The notes under the pieces were generated by a model that was given only the letters and a program-made list of their open reading frames with translations, made no database searches and was not told the DNA's origin. A program made the position numbers and the translations under genes. This document shows positions 1 to 7,331 of a stretch of DNA of 64,000 nt, in pieces. The first letter of the stretch is position 1. Each line of letters opens with the position of its first letter. Origin of the DNA: Azophilus sp965221465 (lineage in GTDB: Bacteria; Pseudomonadota; Gammaproteobacteria; Pseudomonadales; Azotimanducaceae); NCBI GenBank assembly GCA_965221465.1, contig OZ244892.1, forward strand, positions 4,464,001 to 4,528,000, written 5' to 3'.

Positions 1-946
1 TGCCGTCCATGAAGCGGTCGATGTGCCAGCGTTGCTCCATGGCCTCGGCCAGGTTCTCCGCCGTCAGCGAGGCCATGGCGATCTTGCCGTCCTTGAAGAG
101 GTTCAGCACCGCGTTGGCGTCGGAGACGATGTAGCCGACGTTGATGCGGTCGAGGCGGATGCGGTCCTTGTCCCAGTAGCGTGGATTCTTGCGCAGGTCG
201 AGCGACTGGCCGTGCACCCAGCTCTGCATGACGAAGGGCCCGTTGTAGAGCAACTGGTCGGCATCGGCGCCGTAGCGGCCCTGTGTCGCTTCGTAGAAAT
301 CCTGCCGCACGGGGTAATAGGTGGAGAACGCGGTCAGCTTGTCGAAGAAGGCGACAGGACGTTCGAAGTCCACCACCAGCGTGCGGTCGTCCTCCGCTCG
401 CGCGCCCAGGGCTTCGATGGGCAATTCGCCGCGGTTGATGGCTTCGGCGTTTCGGATCGGGTAGAGAATGAAGGCGTATTCCGAGGCGTTGGCCGGATCG
501 AGCGCGGTGCGCCAGGCGAAGACGAAGTCGTGAGCGGTAACCGGCTCGCCGTCGCTCCAGAGCGCGTTGCGCAGGTGGAATACCGCCCGCTCGGCGTCGA
601 TCTGCCAACGTTCGGCCATGCCGGGCGCCAGCCGCTGGTGCTCGTCGTAGCGCAGCAGCCCTTCCATGACGTGGGCGATGACGATGCCGCTCACGGCATC
701 GGTAAGCAGTGTCGTGTCGAGTTGCGGAGGTTCCTCCGTCAGCCGGATGGTGATTGCGTTGTTGGCGGCATCCACCGCCGTACTGCTGCCGGTCACCGAT
801 GCAGTGAGGCTCGCCAGCAGGTTGAGCAGCCACATCAAGAGGGCGAGAACGGCCACCGCCGCGACCGCGTAAATCGCGAGCTGTTTGCCGGCAGATCGGT
901 TGAACGACTCTTCGCTGGCGGGGCTGGCGGCGATAGGGGCGGGCAT
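1..946 (-). CDS. Peptide ABC transporter substrate-binding protein (OppA-like), partial
   Basis: Reading the minus strand from an ATG at 946 gives an open frame that runs off the left edge, so only the first 315 or so residues are visible. Residues 17-40 form one hydrophobic helix (LAIYAVAAVAVLALLMW), an uncleaved signal anchor or signal peptide. The mature part has the features of the SBP_bac_5 family: ITIRLTEEPPQLD at the start of the binding lobe, the LRNALWSDGEPVTAHDFVFA segment, and the YYPVRQDFYE and NPRYWDKDRIRLDRI motifs. The family captures oligopeptides or other solutes in the periplasm for an ABC importer; the permease genes would lie outside the window. The start is 26 bases after the stop of the flavin-dependent oxidoreductase gene on the same strand, so the two may be cotranscribed. 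The substrate cannot be inferred. Confidence 0.85.
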   Translation of the reverse strand, partial: MPAPIAASPASEESFNRSAGKQLAIYAVAAVAVLALLMWLLNLLASLTASVTGSSTAVDAANNAITIRLTEEPPQLDTTLLTDAVSGIVIAHVMEGLLRYDEHQRLAPGMAERWQIDAERAVFHLRNALWSDGEPVTAHDFVFAWRTALDPANASEYAFILYPIRNAEAINRGELPIEALGARAEDDRTLVVDFERPVAFFDKLTAFSTYYPVRQDFYEATQGRYGADADQLLYNGPFVMQSWVHGQSLDLRKNPRYWDKDRIRLDRINVGYIVSDANAVLNLFKDGKIAMASLTAENLAEAMEQRWHIDRFMDG

Positions 947-971
947 CACTTGCGGTAGCGTCGGGTGGACA

Positions 972-2183
972 TCAGCCCTTTTGGTAGAAGGAATCGCGCG
1001 CTCGAGAGGCGTGTACGACGGGAACGTCTTCCGCCTCGATTGCGGACATCCACTGCTTTCTTTCCAGGGCGGCACGGACCCAGGGGGCGAGGGACGCGGC
1101 TTTCTCGGCCTCGCGTTGCTCGCGGCCCTCGACGAATTCCGGCAGCACCCGATCGGCGAACAGTTCCAGGCTTTCGCAGATGTGCTCGTGCCGGTTCTTT
1201 CCGCCCTGCTGCAGGAAGATGATCTGGTCGATGCCGACATCCTGAAAATCGCGGATGTGCTCGGTAAACCGCGCCGGTGTGTCGATGCCGGGCGAGGCGA
1301 TGGTGGGCAGGTCGCGGTCGCGCAATTCTTCGTACTCTTCCCAGAGCCGGGTGTGGCCGGGCCTGGTGTCGTTGGCGACCAGCGCGTTGATGGCGTAACG
1401 GAAGAACGCGAACCCGTCGGCGCCGCGACGATGCGCCTCCTGCGGGTCGTCGTGCAGGGAAAACCCGGCCACCACGGCGATGTTGGCATTGACGCTGTGT
1501 CCGAGGGGCACGCACTCCTCGGACCGGATGATGGAGTAGTAGGTGTCGGCCCAGGTGCGCGCCTCGTCGGGGTCGACGAAGGTGAACGCCAGGGCTCCGA
1601 GCCCGTTTCTGGCGGCCACCTCGATGGTGTCGCGATTGGTGCAGGCCAGCCACATGGGCGGATGGGGCTTCTGCAGCGGTTTGGGCAACACGTTTCTGCA
1701 AGGCATCGAGAAGCTCGTGCCTTCGTAGCCGGGATAGGGGTTCATGACCATCATGTTGGCGATCTGCTCGGCGGCCTCGAACGACATCGCGCGCTTGGTC
1801 TTGGCATCGATGCCATAGCCGTGCAGTTCCAGGCGGGTGGCGCCTTCGCCGATGCCGAACTCCACGCGGCCGTTGGACAACAGGTCGAGCATGGCCACGG
1901 ATTCCGCGGTGCGCGACGGGTGGTTGTAGTTGGCGATGACCTGCCGAATGCCGAAGCCGACGCGAATGTTCTCGGTCTTCGCCGCCAGCGCCGACAGGAA
2001 GACGTCCGATGCCGAGCAGTGGGAATACTCTTCCAGGAAGTGGTGCTCAACCGCCCAGGCGTAGTCCAGGCCCAGACGGTCGGCAAGCCGCACCTGCTCC
2101 ACCGCCTCGTGCACCAGGCGGTATTCCGCGCCATCCTCCCAGGGCTTGGGCAATTGCAGTTCGTAGAACACGCCGAACCTCAT
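972..2183 (-). CDS. LLM-class flavin-dependent oxidoreductase (bacterial luciferase-like)
   Basis: This 403-residue protein belongs to the luciferase-like monooxygenase superfamily, FMNH2-dependent TIM-barrel enzymes that oxygenate small organic substrates. It begins with the typical first strand MRFGVFYELQLP, followed by ADRLGLDYAWAVEHHF, the NHPSRTAESVAMLDLLSNGRV segment and GIGEGATRLELHGYG, which are common to the alkanal/luciferase subgroup. The length is normal and there is no signal peptide, so it acts in the cytoplasm and needs a separate flavin reductase, which I do not see in the window. The gene is followed on the same strand by an OppA-like transporter component. The substrate is unknown; oxidation of a peptide-like or heteroatom-containing compound would fit the neighbour but is only inference. 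Confidence 0.9.
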   Translation of the reverse strand: MRFGVFYELQLPKPWEDGAEYRLVHEAVEQVRLADRLGLDYAWAVEHHFLEEYSHCSASDVFLSALAAKTENIRVGFGIRQVIANYNHPSRTAESVAMLDLLSNGRVEFGIGEGATRLELHGYGIDAKTKRAMSFEAAEQIANMMVMNPYPGYEGTSFSMPCRNVLPKPLQKPHPPMWLACTNRDTIEVAARNGLGALAFTFVDPDEARTWADTYYSIIRSEECVPLGHSVNANIAVVAGFSLHDDPQEAHRRGADGFAFFRYAINALVANDTRPGHTRLWEEYEELRDRDLPTIASPGIDTPARFTEHIRDFQDVGIDQIIFLQQGGKNRHEHICESLELFADRVLPEFVEGREQREAEKAASLAPWVRAALERKQWMSAIEAEDVPVVHASRARDSFYQKG

Positions 2184-2378
2184 GGACGGCTGCTCCGCAC
2201 CTCGGTGGCTCTTCTCATTCGCATCTTTCCCGCGTCGACTCGGACATCGAATTTAGCCACAGGCACTACCGTATTGAGAAGAGCCTCCGGGTGCCGAATC
2301 GTCCCGGCCTGGCCTGAGGCATTGAATTGCTTTCGCGCTGTGCTGTCGGGAATGTTTGAAGCTGCCGCCGAACAGGGC

Positions 2379-3977
2379 CTACTGCGGTGTTTGCGTCCCC
2401 CGACCGCTGGCAATCGTGCCGACGGGTGCCGCGAGAACAGACGTCAGGAAACGGCGCATGTCGGCAGCGAGTTCTCCGCGGGTGGTTTCATTCACCCAGA
2501 TTCGATGCCCCGATGAATAGTAGTTCGTCTCGACGCGATCCCGGTCGATACCAAAATTCGCGCAGACTCGCTCGGTGTCCATGAACGGGGTGTACAAATC
2601 GAAGTAACCGACGCCGAGTTGCACCTTCATTTCCGGGTTTTGCCGCATGACGGCGGCCAGCTGGCTCGCCACTTCGATACGACCGGTCCGCTTCGCCTGT
2701 CTATAGGCCTGCGCACTCGCGATCGTGCTCAGATCGGGGCCCCAGGTCCAGTCGCGCCCGACGGCCGGGTTCCAGAGGTAATAAGACCGGTCCATGCGTA
2801 CGCCCAGGTCGGTGCCGAGATGAATGTTGATGGCCGCGCCGTACGCGTCGTCCTGCCTGAACGTGGAAGGGTCTCCCTCCACGGGTACCGACGCATTCGG
2901 GTCGGCTGCTTTGGAGGTAAAGCGCCCGTCGCTGTAGCCGACGATTAGGCCATCGGCGCGAAGCAGTTCGGTGCGGAATCTTGCGACGGATACCCGCAAC
3001 CGCTCGTTCAGCATGAAATCGGCGTCGAGGCCCATAAAAGAAGACATCTTTTCGGCGACCGAGCGCAGTTTCGCGTCCTTCATGGCAGTGCCGCCCATCA
3101 GTGCGGCGAAATACTCGGTCGTTGCAAACTGCCGAGCACGGGCCAGGAACTCGTCGAAGTCGACATCGGTACCGGCCTTGCCGTGGTAGTGCGCAATTGC
3201 GGCCATCGTCGGCAAGAAACTGACGTGGCTCAGCGGATTGCCGACGATGGGATCGAGTGCGATGAAATCCAGCGCCGGGCCGTGCAGCATCAACCCGTTC
3301 AACGCCATGTGGTGCGGTGGCAGGAGCAGCCGGTAGGCAAGGCTGGTTGCACGCGTCGAGCCGTAGCTCAGGCCCAGGATATATTTCGGCGAATTCCAGC
3401 GTTGATTGACGGTAATCCATCGATGCATGAAATCCGCCATCGACGCGGTATCTGCCTGCATGCTCCAGAAATCCGCATCGCTGGCATTGCCGATGGCACG
3501 GCTGTAACCGGTGCCGACCGGGTCGACAAACACCAGATCGGCGATATCGAGGAGGCTGTCGGGATTGTCGATCAGCAAGAATGGCGCAGCCCCGTCGTCC
3601 GCGTCCGGCGCACCGGGAATGCGAACGATCCTGGGGCCCAGCATTCCCATCTGCATTCCGCCGGCGGCCGCGCCGGGGCCACCGCCGAACACGAAGACAA
3701 CCGGCCTGCCGCTGTCCTTCCCCTCACCTGCGACGTATGCCACCGACCAGATGGCGGCGACAGGCTCACCGGCGTTGCTTTTCAGGATCGTATCGCCAGC
3801 GGTCGCGGTGTAGGCGATGGTTTTTCCGGCTGCCTGGATTCGATGTTCGCTGACGAAAAGGTTGACTGGGGCGCCTGCGATTTCGCTGGCGGTCGCAGGC
3901 GTGCCGAACTGCAGCGAGAGGGCTGCCAGGAACGCAAGCGGCCCGGACACGCGGTGGATTGATTGAGTCTTTGTCAC
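2379..3977 (-). CDS. Secreted S10 family serine carboxypeptidase-like protein
   Basis: This is a 532-residue alpha/beta-hydrolase with a signal peptide at residues 11-30 ending TPATA. The oxyanion region FVFGGGPGAA (about 95-104), the VDPVGTGYS segment (about 151-159) and the nucleophile motif GLSYGSTR (Ser204) are hallmarks of serine carboxypeptidases (peptidase S10). GVGYFDLYTPF and SSGHRIWVNE near the C terminus supply the likely Asp and His of the triad. The family removes C-terminal amino acids from peptides, in the periplasm for this bacterial type. Its place between a peptide-binding transporter and a LeuCD-type dehydratase suggests peptide use, though the genes are not tightly linked (195 bases on one side, 116 on the other). 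Specificity is not readable. Confidence 0.88.
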   Translation of the reverse strand: MTKTQSIHRVSGPLAFLAALSLQFGTPATASEIAGAPVNLFVSEHRIQAAGKTIAYTATAGDTILKSNAGEPVAAIWSVAYVAGEGKDSGRPVVFVFGGGPGAAAGGMQMGMLGPRIVRIPGAPDADDGAAPFLLIDNPDSLLDIADLVFVDPVGTGYSRAIGNASDADFWSMQADTASMADFMHRWITVNQRWNSPKYILGLSYGSTRATSLAYRLLLPPHHMALNGLMLHGPALDFIALDPIVGNPLSHVSFLPTMAAIAHYHGKAGTDVDFDEFLARARQFATTEYFAALMGGTAMKDAKLRSVAEKMSSFMGLDADFMLNERLRVSVARFRTELLRADGLIVGYSDGRFTSKAADPNASVPVEGDPSTFRQDDAYGAAINIHLGTDLGVRMDRSYYLWNPAVGRDWTWGPDLSTIASAQAYRQAKRTGRIEVASQLAAVMRQNPEMKVQLGVGYFDLYTPFMDTERVCANFGIDRDRVETNYYSSGHRIWVNETTRGELAADMRRFLTSVLAAPVGTIASGRGTQTPQ

Positions 3978-4093
3978 GTTGCTGGTCTCCAGGTTTTGTC
4001 GCTCGATGAGCTTCGCATCAATGCGATCGACGATCGTCGTTCTGGCCTGGTGTCGAAATGCGCCCTTCCGGTCATTGGCACGTCGATTCGGAG

Positions 4094-4702
4094 TCAGGAT
4101 AGCCAGGGGTATTCTTCGAGGTGCCGTCGTTCGAATGCTCGAATCCGATCGGCTCGCAGAAGCGTGCTGCCTATTGCATCGAGCCCGAGCACCAGGCTTT
4201 CCTTGCGCAGCAGGTCAATCTCGAACGCGATGGCTTCCCCGCCCGGCAGCAGGATTTTCTGGGCCGGCAGGTCGATGCAGATGTCGCCCAGCGTCTTGTT
4301 CGATGCAATTTTGCCGAATCGCGAGAATTGTTCCTCCTCGAGTTCGATCAGCAAGAGGCCGTTTCGCTGGCAGTTGTCGAAAAATATCCCTGCGAAGGTC
4401 GTGCCGATCAGCGCACGAATGCCGAGTTGTTCGAGACCCCAGACCGCGTGCTCGCGGCTCGATCCGCAGCCGAAATTCGGTCCTACGGCAAGAAACTTCG
4501 CGTCGCGCCAGCCGTCCTGATTGAGAACGAACTCCGGGTTCGGCTCTCCGGAAACCAGGAAGCGCTGATCGAAGAAGACGCCGCGAGCCAGCCCCTCCCT
4601 GTCAATGCCCTTCAGGAACTGCTTCGGCATGATGACGTCGGTATCGATATTGGTTGCGAGCATCGGTGCAACCTTGCCTGTTTCAACGCCAAAAGCCTGC
4701 AT
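4094..4702 (-). CDS. leuD: 3-isopropylmalate dehydratase small subunit-like protein (LeuD type)
   Basis: The 202-residue protein carries the swivelling-domain signature of aconitase-family small subunits: NIDTDVIMPKQFLK near residue 20, then GPNFGCGSSREHA at about 74-86, followed by GTTFAGIFFDNCQRNGLLLI. A longer upstream extension in the same frame overlaps the large-subunit gene and is not coding. The ATG shares one base with the large subunit stop (TGATG), so translation is probably coupled. With LeuC it would dehydrate and rehydrate 2- or 3-hydroxy dicarboxylates through a 4Fe-4S cluster. No leuA or leuB lies nearby, and a LysR gene and a TonB receptor are adjacent, so a catabolic relative acting on methylmalate-like acids is an alternative to leucine synthesis. 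Confidence 0.9.
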   Translation of the reverse strand: MQAFGVETGKVAPMLATNIDTDVIMPKQFLKGIDREGLARGVFFDQRFLVSGEPNPEFVLNQDGWRDAKFLAVGPNFGCGSSREHAVWGLEQLGIRALIGTTFAGIFFDNCQRNGLLLIELEEEQFSRFGKIASNKTLGDICIDLPAQKILLPGGEAIAFEIDLLRKESLVLGLDAIGSTLLRADRIRAFERRHLEEYPWLS

Positions 4703-6126
4703 CAATGGGTCTTCGCTTCGAGTTTGCGGACATCGCACAATCGTCCCGTGACGGCCGCAGCTGCGACCATGGCAGGGCTCATCAGGTGGGTGCGAGCCCC
4801 CGCGCCCTGTCGCCCCTCGAAGTTTCGATTCGTGCTCGATGCACAACGGTCTCCGGGGTTCAAGACATCGCCGTTCATTGCAAGGCACATCGAACAGCCG
4901 GATTGCCGCCATTCGAATCCTGCCTTGACGAAGACATCCGCCAGGCCTTCCGACTGAGCCTGTGATCGCACTGTCGAAGAGCCGGGTACGATAATTGCGC
5001 GCACGCCGTCGGCCACCTTCCTGTTCCTGACGATTGCAGCGACCTCGCGCAGATCCTCGATGCGAGCGTTGGTGCAGGAGCCGACAAATGCATGGGAAAT
5101 CGCGATGTCTTCCATGCGGGTTCCCGCCTGCAAGCCCATGTATCGAAGCGCCCGTTCGAGATCTTCGCGTTTCTGTGGGTCCGTTTCGTCCGAAGGACCC
5201 GGAACCGCACCGCCTATGACGACGGCCTGGTCGGGGCTGGTGCCCCAAGTGACCATGGGTTCGATGCTCGCCGCATCCAGCGCAACCTCTGTGTCGAACT
5301 GCGCTTCGTCGTCCGTATGCAGGATAACCCAGGCCTTCAGTGCGGCGTTCCAGAGTTCGCCTCTGGGCGACCGGGGCTTGTCCCCGAGGTAAGCAAACAC
5401 CTTCTCGTCCGGCGCAATGATCGCGCCGCGGGCGCCGGCTTCCACCGCCATGTTGCAGACTGTCATCCTGGCCTCGACGCTCATGCCATCGATGGCCGGG
5501 CCGCAGAACTCGATGGCATATCCTGTCGCACCCGAGGCGCCGATGTCCCGGATCAGTGCCATGATGACGTCTTTCGAACTGATTCCCGCACCGAGCGATC
5601 CTGCGATCGTGACCCGCATGGTTTTCTGGCGCTTGTAGACAAGCGTCTGCGTGGCGAGCAGGTGTTCGATCTCGGAGGTGCCAATGCCGAAGCCGAGCGT
5701 CCCGAAAGCGCCGTAGGTGGTCGTGTGGCTGTCACCGGCAGCCACGACCATGCCCGGCAGGATGAAGCCCTGCTCCGGCGCAACGACATGCTCGATGCCC
5801 TGGCGGCGGTCGAGAATGTCGAAGTACTCGATGCCGAACTCTTCGCAGTTTTTGGCAAAGTAGTCGACTTGCACCGCGCCGCCTTCAGTAGGTCGTACCG
5901 GAATGCGCTTCGGCGCCGTGGAATTTACGTGGTCGACAACCGCCAGAGACGTTTCGGGACGCCAGGCGCGCCGACCGGCGTTGCGCAAGCCGCTGAAAGC
6001 TTGAGGGCTCGTGTACTCGTTTAGGACCTGACGGTCGACGTAAAGCAGGACATGACCCCTATCGTCCAGTTCGCACACAGTGTGCGAATCGACCAGCTTG
6101 TCGTACAGGGTCTTCGATCGTTGCAT
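4702..6126 (-). CDS. leuC: 3-isopropylmalate dehydratase large subunit-like protein (LeuC type)
   Basis: This 474-residue protein matches the aconitase-family large subunit. TLYDKLVDSH begins the protein, VVAAGDSHTTTYGAFGTLGFG lies at about 127-147, and the three 4Fe-4S ligands are in the expected places: Cys351 in FVGSCTNARIEDL and Cys411 and Cys414 in SGCSMCLAMN. The C-terminal SSTNRNFEGRQG segment is also typical. It forms a heterodimer with the small subunit whose start overlaps its stop. The length is slightly above the usual 465. The pair is followed upstream on the same strand by a LysR gene, a layout common for regulated catabolic hydratases. The family is certain; leucine synthesis versus a degradative hydro-lyase is open. 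Confidence 0.9.
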   Translation of the reverse strand: MQRSKTLYDKLVDSHTVCELDDRGHVLLYVDRQVLNEYTSPQAFSGLRNAGRRAWRPETSLAVVDHVNSTAPKRIPVRPTEGGAVQVDYFAKNCEEFGIEYFDILDRRQGIEHVVAPEQGFILPGMVVAAGDSHTTTYGAFGTLGFGIGTSEIEHLLATQTLVYKRQKTMRVTIAGSLGAGISSKDVIMALIRDIGASGATGYAIEFCGPAIDGMSVEARMTVCNMAVEAGARGAIIAPDEKVFAYLGDKPRSPRGELWNAALKAWVILHTDDEAQFDTEVALDAASIEPMVTWGTSPDQAVVIGGAVPGPSDETDPQKREDLERALRYMGLQAGTRMEDIAISHAFVGSCTNARIEDLREVAAIVRNRKVADGVRAIIVPGSSTVRSQAQSEGLADVFVKAGFEWRQSGCSMCLAMNGDVLNPGDRCASSTNRNFEGRQGAGARTHLMSPAMVAAAAVTGRLCDVRKLEAKTH

Positions 6127-6167
6127 ATCGGCACGCGTCGTTGCGGTTGAGGTGCGCGGAAAACGCT

Positions 6168-6195
6168 ATGCTAGTAAGTATGTATCGTAAATCAA
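6168..6195 (-). promoter_or_regulatory. Candidate promoter for the leuCD-type operon
   Basis: On the minus strand TTGATT (6195-6190) and TAGCAT (6173-6168) are separated by 16 bases, a passable sigma-70 pair about 40 bases upstream of the leuC ATG. The rest of the gap between leuC and the LysR gene is A+T-rich and could hold the regulator site. Confidence 0.35.
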
Positions 6196-6231
6196 GGCAA
6201 CATATGTGGTGTCGATGAACACATTTTATGG

Positions 6232-7179
6232 TCAATCCCGGGCGATCGGGTTACTGACTCCTCCGGATTGATTCAGGTAGCTTTTCAGGTACTCGACGCA
6301 AACCCGCAGTTTTGCCGAATGCGACAGCCGGGTCGGATACACGGCCCAGATGTTTGCTTCCTGTGTGTACTCGGGAAGTACCTGGACCAACTCGCCGGAA
6401 TCCAGGAAAGGTTCCGTGTCCCACATCGATCGAAGAACGATTCCCATACCGAGTCGAGCCCACGAGAGGACGATCTCGCCATTGTTGGTGGATAGCGGTC
6501 CCCCCATCGGCACCGGCACGTTCTTGCCGTCGCGGGTGAGGTGCCAGACCCCGAATGGCGAGTTGCGTTCCCTCAGCACGAGGCAATCGTGCTCCTCGAG
6601 GTCCTCGATTTTCTCGGGCACACCGCGCTTGTCCAGGTATGCCGGGGCAGCGCAGAGCACACGAACGTTGTTCCGCAGCAACCTCGATATGTGCTGTTGC
6701 GGCAGGTCCTCGCCGACGCGGATTTCGAGGTCGAATCCCTCGCGAACGATATCCACTGCCCGGTCGAAGACCTCCAGTCGAACTTCGAGACCGGGGTGTT
6801 TCTTCATGAGTTCCGACATTGCGGGTGCAATCCACTTTCGACCGAGCCCGAACGTTCCGCAAACGTGGAGCAGGCCCCGTGGAACATTCTGGGCCTGCGT
6901 GAGGTCATCGACCATGTCCTCGATATCGTTGAGGATGCGCATCGCCCAGCGCTGTGTGCGCTCGCCGTCGTCGGTGAGGACGAGGCGCCGGGTCGTGCGA
7001 TGCAGCAGCCTTGTTTTCAGCGTTGCTTCCAGGATGCCAATGCGCTTGCTGACGTATGCCGGGGATTGGCCGAGTTCTTCAGCTGCTGCCGCAAAGCTGT
7101 GCTTGCGAATAACCGTGAGAAAGACATGGAGGTCTTTCGGTAGCGGTAATTCCCTGCCCACGGTGACTTCGCCGCTCAT
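6232..7179 (-). CDS. LysR family transcriptional regulator
   Basis: The protein has an N-terminal winged helix-turn-helix (about residues 10-70, with FAAAAEELGQSPAYVSKRIGILEATL and LLHRTTRRLVLTDDGE) and a periplasmic-binding-protein-like effector domain beyond residue 95. I place the start at the ATG at 7179, preceded by GGAGA at good spacing, rather than at the in-frame codon 39 bases upstream. The alanine and tyrosine in the recognition helix (SPAYVSKRI) resemble the subgroup that activates dehydrogenase or efflux genes. The gene diverges from a TonB receptor across 152 bases with a good palindrome, and it precedes leuCD on the same strand. It therefore probably controls one or both units in response to their substrate. 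Confidence 0.9.
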   Translation of the reverse strand: MSGEVTVGRELPLPKDLHVFLTVIRKHSFAAAAEELGQSPAYVSKRIGILEATLKTRLLHRTTRRLVLTDDGERTQRWAMRILNDIEDMVDDLTQAQNVPRGLLHVCGTFGLGRKWIAPAMSELMKKHPGLEVRLEVFDRAVDIVREGFDLEIRVGEDLPQQHISRLLRNNVRVLCAAPAYLDKRGVPEKIEDLEEHDCLVLRERNSPFGVWHLTRDGKNVPVPMGGPLSTNNGEIVLSWARLGMGIVLRSMWDTEPFLDSGELVQVLPEYTQEANIWAVYPTRLSHSAKLRVCVEYLKSYLNQSGGVSNPIARD

Positions 7180-7212
7180 TGGTTGTTCTCCGTTCGAATG
7201 CGCATCAATATT

Positions 7213-7229
7213 AAACACAAATCGTGTTT
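7213..7229. promoter_or_regulatory. Palindromic operator between LysR and TonB receptor genes
   Basis: AAACAC, five bases, GTGTTT is a perfect 6-bp inverted repeat and fits the T-N11-A pattern of LysR-type binding sites. It lies in the divergent intergenic region, next to the LysR start and about 100 bases from the receptor start. Downstream, TAATAC around 7272 may be part of the receptor -10 box. Confidence 0.45.
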
Positions 7230-7331
7230 TGGCATACCACAGGTTCGGTGTTTCTTACTCAATCGCTAGGTAATACTATCGGCAGGTCAAAACAGCCGAA
7301 TTGCCGATACGACAGGACAGGGGGATTCAAA

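Noticed and set aside
2180..2413. Possible 77-codon gene between the LLM and S10 genes
   Set aside because: It overlaps both neighbours, has no ribosome-binding site and no recognisable pattern.
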